Source: Lysobacterales bacterium
GTDB taxonomy: Bacteria; Pseudomonadota; Gammaproteobacteria; Xanthomonadales; UBA2363
Direction: 5' to 3'
Assembly (NCBI GenBank): GCA_019634735.1
Contig: JAHCAT010000004.1
Location: 186,001-250,000 of the forward strand
DNA length: 64,000 nt
The position numbers and the translations under genes were made by a program. Positions 9,802 to 19,600 of the stretch are shown one piece after another (within the stretch, counting starts at the first letter, position 1; each line of letters begins with the position of its first letter). The notes under the pieces are model-generated. The model saw nothing but the letters and a program-made list of their open reading frames with translations. It was not told where the DNA came from and ran no database searches.

Positions 9802-12800
9802 TTACTGGAAGCCGTTGGCGAAGATGCGGTCGACCGGGCCCGTGGCCGGCACCAGGCTGAGGGTGTTGTTGCTGGGGTCGTGGTCGTTGACGACCTGGCC
9901 GATCGCCACCGAGATCGGCGCCGGCGGCGGCGTCAGGCCGGTGAACACCGCGCGCACGCGCACCATCAGCGGCGCCGCGCCCGGGCCCACCACGTAGCCG
10001 CGCAGGCGGTAGCGGGTCGGGCTGTCGGCCAGCTTCTCCAGCGTGCCCGGACAGGGCAGGCCGCCCTGGGTGCATTCGGACTCGCTGCCCAGCAGGTAGC
10101 CGGCCGGGAACTGGATGTCGACGTGGCTGCCGCCCAGCTCGGCCGAGGGGCCGAGGTTGACCAGCTCGAAGGCGACGTCGACCTCGTTGCCGATGCGCGT
10201 CGCGGTGCCCGCCTCCAGGCCCAGGTTGCGGCTGACCACGACGTCGCGGCGGTAGCTGACCCGGTCGTTGCTGTCGTCGGGATCGATGACGCCACCGATC
10301 GCCAGCGGGATCCAGGTGCCGGCATCGAAGGCGACCTCCTGGCCCTGGTCCAGGAAGGGATCGGGCGTGGCCAGCAGTTCGATGGTGGCGGTGGCGCCTG
10401 CCGCCAGGTCGAGCGAAGGCTGGAAGTGCTCCATGCTGCACCAGGGGCCGGCGCAGCCGGCGGGCAGCGTGCAACTGGAACCGGCTGGCGCGACGCAGCG
10501 CCAGGCGTGGGGATTGAACAGCGGCTGGGCGGTGACCGGGTGGCGGCCGAGCTGGCCGGTGAAGCGCGCCTGCGGTGCCCGCGCCGGTCCGTCGTTGCTC
10601 ACCGCCAGGGTCCAGAAGCGCGGGTCGCCGGCGACCAGGTTGGCGGGCGCGGTCAGGGCCAGGCGCAGGTCGGCCAGCGCCGGCGGCGTCGCCTGGCAGC
10701 GGATGTCCAGCGACCAGTCGCGCAGCACGCCGGTGTCCTGGGCGGCGTTGTCGCTGACGGTCAGGGTCCAGGCGCCCTGGCCGGCGCCGCCGATGATGCC
10801 GGGAAACCCGGCGCCCGGGCGCAGGCTGCCGTCCAGGGCGCGCAGGCCGGGACCCAGCTGGCCGCACATCGCCTGGGCGTTGGGCAGGTCGCCGAGCTCC
10901 AGCGTCGCCAGGATGTCGTCCTGCGAGCAGTTGCCGGCGCCCGGCATGCCGGTGCCGCGCGGCCGCTGGATCAGCGGAATCGCCGGCCGGCCCGGCGGCC
11001 TGAGGAAGATGTTGAGGTCGCCGACGTAGGTGTGCGTGATGTCCAGGCCGACCCGGATCGCGGTGACGAAGTTGCAGGACTCGAACACCTGGATGGTCGA
11101 GGTCACCGGCGCCAGCGGCGCGTTGTCCGGGATCGGCGCATTGCTGTTGCACAGCCCGTTGTTCGAGCAGCGGATGCCCGGCAGCGATCCGGTGGTGGTG
11201 CTCTGGAACAGCAGGGTCTCGCGCTGCCCGATCACCCGCATGGCATTGCGCGGGTCGTACAGGCCGCCGACCGAAGCCGAGGTCACGGTCACGGCATTGG
11301 CGGCGCCGGGCGTGAGGTGGCGCAGCGCGATGCGGTCGCCGTTGCGGACCCAGCCCGGGCCCGACAGCCAGCCGCCGTCGTTGATCCGGTACTGGCCGCC
11401 CTCGACCAGCACCGGGACGTGCAGGCCGGCATCCAGGCCGGACACGGTGGCGGTGTCGGAGACCACCCAGGCGTTGCGCGGCGCGTCGTTGCGAGGGGCG
11501 ACGGCGAGCGGTGCCGGCCGCGTGCCCCAGTGCGGCGAACTGTTGTCGGCCTGCAGGCGGACCACCACGCCACGCCGGCTGAGCGTGCCGCGCGTATGGC
11601 CCGCGGCCAGGATGCGACCGGCGCCGTCGACGGCGACCGCCTCCAGCCGTGTGTCGGCGCTGCCCGGCGCCTGCAGCACCCGGCTGCCGCCGATCGAGAA
11701 GGTGGCTTCGGCTGCGCCGTTGCTGCGCCGCGCGGCGACCAGGCCATGCCGCGCGGTGCCGTGGCGGTCGCGCACGGTGCCGACCTGCACGCTGCGGCCG
11801 GTCGGCAGCAGCGCCATCGCGCTGCGGCCGTCGCTGGTCGGCGTTGCGACATAGCCGCGCTGCAGCAGGTCGATCAGCGACTGGCCCGCCTGCGCCCCAG
11901 GGCCGCCGACGAAGCCGGCATCCGGTGCGCCCGCTGCAGACCAGCGGCCCGCCGGCACCGCTTCCAGCATCGGGTTGACGCCGTCGTTCCAGGCGGTCGC
12001 CGCGACCAGCACCGCCAGGTCGGGCTGCAGGAGGCTGCCGGTGGCCGCCGCCCTGGACGCCGCGAACAGTGCGCCGCGCGCGTCGCCGTCCTGGAGGTTG
12101 CTCTCGTAGCGGGTCAGGTTGCCGCCGATCAGACCGACCACGTCGACGCGGTCGCCGGTGCGCACGGTTGCGCCGCCGCCGGCATTGGCGATGCGCCGGG
12201 TAGCGAACGACGAGGGCTGCGCCGGCCCATCGGCAGCGAAGGTCCAGGCCACGGCCCCGTAGATGTTGCTGATCGTGCCGGTCGCCAGGATCTCGCCCGA
12301 GGACAGGCGGGTCAGGTGCAGCGGTTCGGGCGCGTGCTCGTTGGCATTGAGCGGCAGCGGCTCGGGCAGGTACACGCCGCCCGGCGCGAAGCCGCCGTCC
12401 AGCGTGCCATTGGCCAGGATGCGCACGAACGCCGCCTCGTGGCCGATGCCGGCGCGCGGCATCCGGGCGCCGACCACCAGGCTGCCGTCGGGCAGCAGCA
12501 GGGAGGCCCGGCAACTGTTGAGCGAGCCGCCGCTGGCCTGGAGCAGGAATTCGACGCGGCCGCCGTTGCCCCAGGCGGCATCGAGCTGGCCGGTGTCGGT
12601 GAGGCGGGCAGCGAAGCAGCCCAGCGGCGACTGCGACTGGCCGTCGGGCGGCATCTTCTCGCCGACCAGGTAGATGCGCTGGTCGTTGGCGCCGACGTGG
12701 ATGCCGGTGACATGCGCCGGATAGGTGGCGCCAGGGCCGGACCAGCCCTGGCTGCCGAAGCCGGTGTCGGTGTCGCCGGGCAGGGCGAGTGCGGAGGAGC

Positions 12801-12840
12801 TGGCCAGGGCCAGGGACAGGACGAGCGGGCGGATCGACAT
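9802..12840 (-). CDS. Large secreted protein with delta-60-like repeats and P/Homo B domain
   Basis: A 1012-residue exported protein. The signal peptide is residues 1-20 (ending SSALA). The N-terminal half contains delta-60-like beta-propeller repeats (for example LDAAWGNGGRVEF and LDGGFAPGGVYL). The centre (about 590-730) is a P/Homo B domain (DITHTYVGDLNIFLRPPG, with a terminal WSLDIRC), a module normally linked to proprotein convertases but here without any protease domain. DUF11-like or Ig-like beta modules follow. The extreme C-terminus is DRIFANGFQ, matching the shared terminal motif. I start at ATG 12840; the frame stays open further upstream, but only this ATG gives a signal peptide. 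No enzymatic residues are visible; a surface or extracellular adhesion role is a guess. Confidence 0.85.
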   Translation of the reverse strand: MSIRPLVLSLALASSSALALPGDTDTGFGSQGWSGPGATYPAHVTGIHVGANDQRIYLVGEKMPPDGQSQSPLGCFAARLTDTGQLDAAWGNGGRVEFLLQASGGSLNSCRASLLLPDGSLVVGARMPRAGIGHEAAFVRILANGTLDGGFAPGGVYLPEPLPLNANEHAPEPLHLTRLSSGEILATGTISNIYGAVAWTFAADGPAQPSSFATRRIANAGGGATVRTGDRVDVVGLIGGNLTRYESNLQDGDARGALFAASRAAATGSLLQPDLAVLVAATAWNDGVNPMLEAVPAGRWSAAGAPDAGFVGGPGAQAGQSLIDLLQRGYVATPTSDGRSAMALLPTGRSVQVGTVRDRHGTARHGLVAARRSNGAAEATFSIGGSRVLQAPGSADTRLEAVAVDGAGRILAAGHTRGTLSRRGVVVRLQADNSSPHWGTRPAPLAVAPRNDAPRNAWVVSDTATVSGLDAGLHVPVLVEGGQYRINDGGWLSGPGWVRNGDRIALRHLTPGAANAVTVTSASVGGLYDPRNAMRVIGQRETLLFQSTTTGSLPGIRCSNNGLCNSNAPIPDNAPLAPVTSTIQVFESCNFVTAIRVGLDITHTYVGDLNIFLRPPGRPAIPLIQRPRGTGMPGAGNCSQDDILATLELGDLPNAQAMCGQLGPGLRALDGSLRPGAGFPGIIGGAGQGAWTLTVSDNAAQDTGVLRDWSLDIRCQATPPALADLRLALTAPANLVAGDPRFWTLAVSNDGPARAPQARFTGQLGRHPVTAQPLFNPHAWRCVAPAGSSCTLPAGCAGPWCSMEHFQPSLDLAAGATATIELLATPDPFLDQGQEVAFDAGTWIPLAIGGVIDPDDSNDRVSYRRDVVVSRNLGLEAGTATRIGNEVDVAFELVNLGPSAELGGSHVDIQFPAGYLLGSESECTQGGLPCPGTLEKLADSPTRYRLRGYVVGPGAAPLMVRVRAVFTGLTPPPAPISVAIGQVVNDHDPSNNTLSLVPATGPVDRIFANGFQ

Positions 12841-12986
12841 GGGGACACTCCGGGGAAACCGACCGTGGCTTGCGCAACCCCCGTGCCAGTCCAGGTCGGA
12901 CCGTACCGTTGCGGCTGCGGGCCGACGCAAGCGCCGAGCCCGGTCCGCGATCGCGGTCGCAAGCGCCGCCTTTCGCCCTCCCGAGT

Positions 12987-14093
12987 TCAGCAACGCGAAC
13001 CGGGCGGTCCTGCGCGCCGGCCGAACCCTACGGCGCCGGCGATTTCCAGGATGTCGTCCAGCAAGCCGGCCGCGGTGACCGCAGGTCCCGCGCCTGGACC
13101 CGACAGAGTCAGGGGTGTATCCGGATACCGGTCGCTGTAGATGGCCAGGCGGTTCCCTGGGCCCGCGCCCGCCAGGGGATCGTCGGGGTCCAGGCAAGCC
13201 AGGCCGACCCGTGCCCGGCCATCGGGCAGCAGGCGCGCGACATGGCGCAGGCGCCGGCCCTTGGCGTGCGCCTGAGCGAGCCAGCCCGACAGGGTGCGAT
13301 CGAGTGCGGCGGTGTCCGGCCCCAGGCCCGGATCGAGCAGGGGCGCGCGTTGCACTGCGCAGGCCAGCAAGCCATGGCCGGCGGCCCGCGCCAGGATCAG
13401 CAGCTTGCGCTCGACATCCTGGCCACCGAGGTCCTGCCAGGGGTCGGGTTCGGTCAAGCCCAGCGCGCGTGCCTGTTCGAGCAGCGCCGAGAACGGCCGG
13501 CTGCCGTCGAAGCGGTCGAGCAGCCAGGCCAGGGTGCCCGACAGCGAACCTGCCAGGGCATGGATGCGGTCGCCGCCGGCGCGCAGCCGGGCGATCGCCG
13601 CCAGCAGGGGCAGGCCGGCGCCGACCGTGGCGCTGGCGCCGTAGCGGGTGCCTGCGCCGCGACGCGCGGAGGCGATCGCCTGCCAGCGCGACAGGCAGCC
13701 ACCCAGGCCCCGCTTGTTGGCCGTGACCACGTGCACGCCGGCGGCCAGCCAGCCGGCATGCCGATCGGCGAGCGCTTCGCTGGCGCTGGCGTCGACCACG
13801 ATGGCGGCGCGGCCGCGGCGCACGGCCAGCCAGGACAGGGGATCGGGCGTTGCCTGCGACCGCGCGGCCCGGGCAAGCGCATCGGCTGCCTCCGCGAAAG
13901 GCAGGCCGTTCCTCGCGGACACATGACGCGTGCTGTTGGCGATGCCGACCAGGCGCAGATTGCCTGCGGCGGGCTGGTCGTGCAGGCGGCGCAGCAGGGC
14001 GCGCCCGACCTGGCCGCAGCCCAGGACAACCAGATCGGCGGGTGGCGCATCGGCGGCCGGGGCGGTGGCCACGCGGGCGGCGGATGCGTTCAT
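12987..14093 (-). CDS. hom: Homoserine dehydrogenase
   Basis: A 368-residue NAD(P)-dependent enzyme that reduces aspartate-semialdehyde to homoserine, the branch point to methionine and threonine. The nucleotide-binding motif VLGCGQVGRALL is at about 22-33, and VVTANKRGLGG and GASATVGAGLPLL mark the catalytic domain. It ends after the catalytic domain, with no aspartokinase fusion and no C-terminal ACT domain, so threonine feedback through ACT is not expected. Its ATG overlaps the metB stop (ATGA). It is the third gene of metX-metB-hom, so its expression should follow the SAM-I riboswitch upstream of metX. Confidence 0.93.
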   Translation of the reverse strand: MNASAARVATAPAADAPPADLVVLGCGQVGRALLRRLHDQPAAGNLRLVGIANSTRHVSARNGLPFAEAADALARAARSQATPDPLSWLAVRRGRAAIVVDASASEALADRHAGWLAAGVHVVTANKRGLGGCLSRWQAIASARRGAGTRYGASATVGAGLPLLAAIARLRAGGDRIHALAGSLSGTLAWLLDRFDGSRPFSALLEQARALGLTEPDPWQDLGGQDVERKLLILARAAGHGLLACAVQRAPLLDPGLGPDTAALDRTLSGWLAQAHAKGRRLRHVARLLPDGRARVGLACLDPDDPLAGAGPGNRLAIYSDRYPDTPLTLSGPGAGPAVTAAGLLDDILEIAGAVGFGRRAGPPGSRC

Positions 14094-15271
14094 GCCGCCT
14101 CCTTGCACGGGGCGACGGCGGCAACACGCGCCAAGGCATCGTCCAGGTCGGCCAGCAGGTCGCGGGCATCCTCGATGCCGACCGACAGGCGCAGCAGGCC
14201 GGGGCCGATCCCGGCGCAGGTCCGCGCCTGCTCGGACATGGCGGCATGGGTCATGGTCGCCGGGTGCGCGATCAGGCTCTCCACGCCGCCCAGCGATTCG
14301 GCCAGCGTGAAGCAGCGCAGGCCCTCCAGGAAGGCGCGCACGGCCGGCTCGCCGTCGGCCAGTTCGATGCTGACGATGGCCCCCGGGCCGTGCTGCTGGC
14401 GCAGGGCCAGGGCATGGTCGGGGTGCCGCGCCAGGCCGGGCCAGTGCACCGCGGCGACCCCGGGCGCATCGGCCAGGCGCCGCGCCACCGCCTCGGCATT
14501 GTGCTGGTGCTGGGCCAGTCTCACTGCCAGGGTGCGCAGGCCGCGCAGGGTCAGCAGGCTGTCGAACGGGCTGCCGGTCAGGCCCAGGGCGTTCGCCCAC
14601 CAGGCGAGCTCCGCGGCGAGTCCGGCGTCGGCGGCCACCACCGCACCGCCGACCACGTCGCTGTGGCCGTTGAGGTACTTGGTGGTCGAGTGCACGACCA
14701 GGTCGGCACCGAGCGCCAACGGCCGCTGCAGCGCCGGCGACAGGAAGGTGTTGTCGACGCAGACCAGGGCGCCGGCGGCGTGGCCGGCCTGCGCCAGGGC
14801 GGCGATGTCGACCAGGCGCAGCAGCGGATTGCTGGGCGTCTCCAGCCACAGCAGGCGCGGCTGTTGCGCCAGCACCGCGGCCAGCGCGGTGGGGTCGCGC
14901 TGGTCGACCAGGGCCAGTCGCAACTGGCCGCGTCGCGCCAGCGCGGTGAACAGGCGCCAGCAACCGCCGTAGCCGTCGTGCGGCGCCACCAGCAGGTCGT
15001 CCGGACCGAGCAGGGCCAGCACGGTGGTGACCGCCGCCAGGCCGGAGGCCGTCACCACGGCGCCGGCGCCGCCTTCCAGTTCGGTCAGGGTCTCGGCCAG
15101 CAGGTCGCGGGTGGGATTGCCGCTGCGTCCGTAGTCGTAGCGGCGCGGCTGGCCCAGGCATTCGAAACTGAAGGTGCTGCTCAGGTGCAGGGGTGGCGTC
15201 ACCGCGCCATGGGCGGCATCGCAGTCGATGCCGCCGCGGACGGCGACGGTGGCAAGCGCGGCCGGCCTCAT
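14090..15271 (-). CDS. metB: Cystathionine gamma-synthase (PLP enzyme)
   Basis: A 393-residue Cys/Met-metabolism PLP enzyme that joins an O-acylhomoserine with cysteine to give cystathionine. Family features are the YGRSGNPTRDLLAE segment (about 47-60), the SGLAA loop, CVDNTF (about 171-176) and the PLP lysine K198 in HSTTKYLNGHSD. O-acetylhomoserine sulphhydrylase or cystathionine lyase cannot be fully excluded from motifs alone. The operon position between an acyltransferase and homoserine dehydrogenase supports a synthase in methionine formation. Start ATG overlaps the metX stop, and the stop overlaps the hom start, so all three are coupled. Confidence 0.9.
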   Translation of the reverse strand: MRPAALATVAVRGGIDCDAAHGAVTPPLHLSSTFSFECLGQPRRYDYGRSGNPTRDLLAETLTELEGGAGAVVTASGLAAVTTVLALLGPDDLLVAPHDGYGGCWRLFTALARRGQLRLALVDQRDPTALAAVLAQQPRLLWLETPSNPLLRLVDIAALAQAGHAAGALVCVDNTFLSPALQRPLALGADLVVHSTTKYLNGHSDVVGGAVVAADAGLAAELAWWANALGLTGSPFDSLLTLRGLRTLAVRLAQHQHNAEAVARRLADAPGVAAVHWPGLARHPDHALALRQQHGPGAIVSIELADGEPAVRAFLEGLRCFTLAESLGGVESLIAHPATMTHAAMSEQARTCAGIGPGLLRLSVGIEDARDLLADLDDALARVAAVAPCKEAA

Positions 15272-16281
15272 GCCGCCACCTCGCGGGCCGGCGTGACGGC
15301 TTCGCGCAGTGCCTCGGCGATCGCCTCGTGGCACTTCAGGAAGGCATCGTGGCCATGCGCCGAGCGCAGCGTCAGCAGACGCGCCGGACCGGCCAGGGAC
15401 TCGGCCAGCGCGTACAGCGAGGACAATGGCACGACCTGGTCCTCGTTGACGCCGACCAGGGTCACCGGTACCCGGATCCTTCCTGGGTCGACGGCGTGCA
15501 GGTCCAGCGATTCCGACAGGCGCAGGTAGGCCGTGGCCGGCCATCGTGACGCGAAAGCTTCGCCATGAGACCGCAGCCAGGGCTCGCAGGCCAGCTCGAA
15601 GCGGTCGTCGAGCCGGGTCGGTGGCAGGTCGAAGCGCGCCCGGACATCCTGCGGCGTGCGGTAGCCGAGCAGGGCGACCTGGCGGGCCAGCGCCAGTGCC
15701 GGCGCCGCCTGGCCGGCCGCCAGGCCATGGCGGAGGATGGCCCGTTGCAGGCCGCGCCAGGCGCTGGCCCAGGGATCGGCGCGGTCTGCGCCGCTGATCG
15801 CGACCAGTTGCCGGAGACGCTCGCCATGACTGGCGGCGAACGCCAGACCGACCATCGCGCCATAGGACGCGCCGACCAGGGCGTGCAGGCGGGCGATGCC
15901 GAGCGCGTCGAGGACGGCGGCCAGGGCCTGGGCCTGGTCGGCGGTGTCGATCGGCTGGTCGATGCCGCCGCAGCGGCCCAGCCAGTCGATGCCGAGCAGG
16001 CGGAAGCGTCGCGTGTCCAGCGCCAGACCGGGGCCGCACTGTTGCGGCCACCAGCCCGGCTCGGGGTAGCGTCGGGTGGCCAGCAGATGGCGGTCGCCGG
16101 AGATGCCGCCCAGCACCGCGATCACCGGTGCACCGGGCGGCCCGGCCAGTTCGTAGGCGATGCGCACGGCGCGCGTGCCGCCGTGGCGCAGGCCGAGGGT
16201 GATCCAGCAGTCGCCGCGTTCGGCGGCGCAGTCGGCGGGGGCGGGGGCGGTGGCGCGCGGGCCGGGGTGGGTAGTGGTCAT
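15268..16281 (-). CDS. metX: Homoserine O-acyltransferase (MetX type)
   Basis: A 337-residue alpha/beta-hydrolase-fold enzyme that activates homoserine by O-acylation, the first committed step of methionine synthesis. The nucleophile Ser139 is in VGASYGAMVG, the oxyanion region is LGGISGDRHL, and the catalytic His lies in SAHGHDAFLKCH near the end. Many Lysobacterales MetX proteins use succinyl-CoA rather than acetyl-CoA, but the acyl donor cannot be decided here. The start at 16281 has an AAGGAG Shine-Dalgarno about 8 bases upstream. The leader of about 115 nt between this start and the riboswitch contains no ORF worth calling. This is the first gene of the operon. Confidence 0.9.
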   Translation of the reverse strand: MTTTHPGPRATAPAPADCAAERGDCWITLGLRHGGTRAVRIAYELAGPPGAPVIAVLGGISGDRHLLATRRYPEPGWWPQQCGPGLALDTRRFRLLGIDWLGRCGGIDQPIDTADQAQALAAVLDALGIARLHALVGASYGAMVGLAFAASHGERLRQLVAISGADRADPWASAWRGLQRAILRHGLAAGQAAPALALARQVALLGYRTPQDVRARFDLPPTRLDDRFELACEPWLRSHGEAFASRWPATAYLRLSESLDLHAVDPGRIRVPVTLVGVNEDQVVPLSSLYALAESLAGPARLLTLRSAHGHDAFLKCHEAIAEALREAVTPAREVAA

Positions 16282-16399
16282 CTCGGCACTCCTTCGAAGG
16301 GCGGAAAAGGCATGCCATCGAGATGAGTGCGGATGATCGTGGCCAGCCACCGGGCGGGGGCGCCGAGCACGTTCCATCTGCCGGCGGGCCTTCGGGCCA

Positions 16400-16496
16400 G
16401 CCGCAGGAATTGGCACCTTCGACGGCAGCGCTGCTGCCGACGGGTTGCCCCGGCTTCAAAGGGCCTGTCCCTCAGCCGGTCTCGATGGTGGCGGCA
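16400..16496 (-). promoter_or_regulatory. SAM-I (S-box) riboswitch
   Basis: On the minus strand the sequence has, in order, the S-box hallmarks: ATCGAG, CTGAGGGACAGGCCC, TGAAGCC with GGCAACC, a P3 hairpin (CGGCAGC/GCTGCCG), then GGTGCCAATTCC. P1 can form between GCCGC (16491-16495) and GCGGC (16400-16404). S-adenosylmethionine binding to this class stabilises P1 and reduces expression of methionine genes. Just downstream, the 3' strand of P1 can also enter a GGCC-CGAA-GGCC hairpin (about 16380-16404), a possible expression platform; no U tract follows, so the mechanism may be translational or Rho-linked. It controls metX-metB-hom. Confidence 0.92.
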
Positions 16497-16525
16497 GCCT
16501 AGCGGCAGACCATCCGGGCTGTCAA
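16496..16525 (-). promoter_or_regulatory. Candidate sigma-70 promoter of metX-metB-hom
   Basis: TTGACA (-35, 16520-16525) and TAGGCT (-10, 16496-16501), spaced by 18 bp, face the riboswitch. The predicted start, about 7 bases after the -10 (near 16489), would fall at the very 5' edge of the aptamer and might trim the 5' strand of P1, so the exact start matters. The 16541-16692 stretch behind it holds nothing else I can identify. Confidence 0.6.
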
Positions 16526-16540
16526 TCGCTATATCGCGAT
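16525..16540. promoter_or_regulatory. 16-bp near-palindrome abutting the met promoter
   Basis: ATCGCTATATCGCGAT reads as an inverted repeat with a single mismatched pair. It shares its first base with the -35 element of the met promoter. The size and position fit an operator for a dimeric regulator acting together with the riboswitch. The cognate regulator is not in this window and I do not assign one. Confidence 0.4.
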
Positions 16541-16692
16541 GAAGAGATAGATAAGCTCGGGGTCGACCGTGACGCCCGGCGAGGGCATCGCTGCGCTGGC
16601 GCGGATGTTTCACGCGGGCGCGCGGATCGACGGCCGTAGCCGCGGCCCCACGAGGACTCCGAACCGCCGGCGGGCAGCCGCGCGACCTGCCG

Positions 16693-19600
16693 TCAGCGCG
16701 ACGCCGTCGCGTCGACCAGGTCGCGCAGACGACGCGCCAGCTCGCCTGGATCCACCGGCTTGGCCAGGACGGCGCGTGCGCCCAGGGCAAGACATTCCCC
16801 GGCAACCTCGTCGCTGTAGCCCGCGGTGACCACCAGCACCGGCGGCATGCGCGCGCCCTGCAGGCGGCCCAGCGCCCGCAGCACCCCCTGTCCATCCAGG
16901 CCCGGCAGATTCAGGTCGAGGACCACGGCATCGAAGCGGGCGACCTCCAGATGGGTGAGGGCGGCCAGTCCGTTGTCGACGCTGACCACCTCGGCGCCGT
17001 CGGCGGCGAGCCGGGTCGCCATCACCTCGCGCTGGGCCGGATCGTCCTCGACCACCAGCAGGTCCAGGTCCCGAAGCGTGTCCTGCGTGCGGCCGGACGG
17101 TTCCGGCGCCCCTGCACCGGACATCGCCAGCATCCGGCACGCGCTCAGCAAGGCGCCGGGTCGCCAGCAACCGTGCACCGTCGCCCAGCCGGCCGGCAGG
17201 TCCCCGGCGTCGATGTCCAGAGGCAGGCGCAGCAGCACAGCCTGACCCGGCGGATAGCGTCCGCGCAGCGCCGACAGCGCATCGGCATCGTCGACCGCCG
17301 CCAGCAGCAGCGCGCCCGGAGGCAGCGTGCCCTCCGGCCCTGGCCCGGAGATGTCCTGAGGACGCGTAGCCGGGCCGTCGAGAAGATCGGCGGTCGCAGC
17401 AGCGGGCCCATGAGCCATCCGGGCAGGATGCGTAATCGCCGAACTGGCGCCGAGCGCGGCAAGGGTGGCCTGCAGGTCGTCGGCACGCCCGGCGTCGCCG
17501 TCGGCAAGCAACAGAGCCGGCAGCCCGGCCGCCGGCCATTGCGGCGGGCCGGGAACCGCCAGGCTCACCCAGAACGCGCTGCCGCCGCCGTCGCGGTCGC
17601 GCGCACCCAGGTCGGCACCGAGCAGGCCGCACAGTTCGCTGGAGATCGCCAGGCCCAGCCCCGCACCCCCCGCGCGGCGGCCGTGGCCATCCTGGCTCCA
17701 GGGCTGGAAACGGCGCTGCCTGAGCGCCGGTGTCAGGCCCGGCCCCTGATCCTCGACCAGGAAACGCAGCTGGCCGCCGCGATGGTCCACGCGCAGACGG
17801 ACCCTGCCGGTGGCGGTGAACTTGATCGCATTGCCGAGCAGGTTGACAAGCACCTGGCGCAGGCGCTGGCGGTCGGTGTGCAGGCTGCCCGGGACCGGCG
17901 TGTCGATGCGTACCGACAAGCCCAGGCCCTTGCCGGCAGCGGCGGCCTCGACATCGCCCAGGACCTCGTCGAGCAGGTCGAGCAAGGGCGTGGCGGCAGG
18001 GCTCAGGATCAGGGTCCCGGACTCGATCCGCGCCAGGTCCAGCAGGTCGTTGACCAGTCGGAGCAGGTGCTCGCCGGCCTGCTGGATGCTCTGGCTGCAG
18101 TGCCGCTGACGCGACGCCAGTGGCCCGTTCTGCAGCAGCGCGTTCATGCCGAGCAGGCCGGCCAGGGGCGTGCGCAGTTCGTGTCCGACCCGGGCCAGGA
18201 AGCGGGTCTTTGCGGCGCTGGCCTGCTGCGCCCAGCGCTGTCGTTCCGCGGCCAGCAACCGCCGGTGCCGGCGCTGCAGGCGGCGGCGCAGGGCCTGCTG
18301 TCCGGCCACGGCGCACAGGCCCAGGGAAAGGGCGTAGACGACCAGCGCCGGCGCCCTCCGCCACGGCGGCGCCTCGACCTCGACCAGCAGGGTGAGCGGC
18401 GCAATCGCCGCCTGGCCATCGCTGTTGCTGGCCGACACCTGCAGGGCGTGGCGACCGCTCGACAGGCGCTCGAAGACGCGTTCCGGCCCGTCGCTGTCCA
18501 GGCCTTCGTCGCCATCGGCGCCGTCCAGCCGAAAGCGGAAACGCTGTGCCCGCGGCTTGTGGAAGCTGTCCAGCCGCACCGCGAGGCGCAGGTCGTGGTC
18601 GCCATGGCGAAGCTGCAGCGTGCCGGTGCCGGTATCGAGCGGCACGCTGCGACCATCGCGCTGCACGCTGGCCTCGTGCCAGCGCAGGCGCGCCACCGGC
18701 AGCGGCGCCAGCAGCGACCGGGTGTCGATCACGACCACGCCGGTCTGCACCGCTGCCACCAGCAGGCCACCCGGCAGTCGCTGCGGCGGCGAGCGGGCGA
18801 ACTCGACGCCGGGCAGGCCGTCGGCCTCGTCGAACACCCGCAGCGTCCGCTGCTCCGGCAGCCAGGCGTGCAGGCCGCGCTGGCTGGTCAGCCAGACGCG
18901 GCCGTCGGCATCCACCATCACGCCGCCGCCGGCCACCGCCGGCAGTCCCTGTGCGGCGGCGACCGCCTCGATCTGCTCGATCCGGCCATCGGCGCGGACC
19001 CGATAGCGCGCCAGCATGCCCGGCCGGTGCAACCAGAGGCTGTCGTCGGGCGCGAAATCCAGGCCCAGCACGGGAAGATCGCCGCTGCCCGCCACCGCCT
19101 CGGGTTGCCAGGCCCCGGGTTCGGTCCGCAGCAGGCCACGCTCGCAGGCGAGCCAGGTGGCGCCGCGGCGGTCGAAGCGGATGTCGGTGATCTCCGCGCA
19201 GGGAAGCGCCTGTCGGTCGCCGAGGAACTGGAAGCGCACCTCGGACAGGTCGCCGCGGAACCAGGCCAGGCCGCCACCGCCGAACGCGGTCAGGATGTCG
19301 CCGGCGGGCGACTGCGCCATCCGCAGCACCGGCGTCGACGGGAACGCCCGGCCTTCGTCGTCCTGCTGCCACAGGCGGCTGCCGTCCGGATGCCAGCGAT
19401 GCACGGTCCCGTGGTGGCCGGTCCACACGGTTCCGTCGGCGCTGGCCGCCACGCCCCGGATCCGGCTGTCCGGCAGGACGCCGCCCTCACGCTGCCCGGT
19501 CCAGCGCCGTACCTGGCCGCTGGCCGGGTCGAGTTCGAGCAGACCCGCGGCCGGGTGGCCGGCCAGCCACACCCGCCCCAGGGCGTCGGTCTGCACCATC

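Noticed and set aside
12841..14247. N-terminal extension of the P-domain protein
   Set aside because: The frame stays open upstream through the hom gene, but only ATG 12840 gives a signal peptide and the upstream sequence is antisense or out-of-frame hom.
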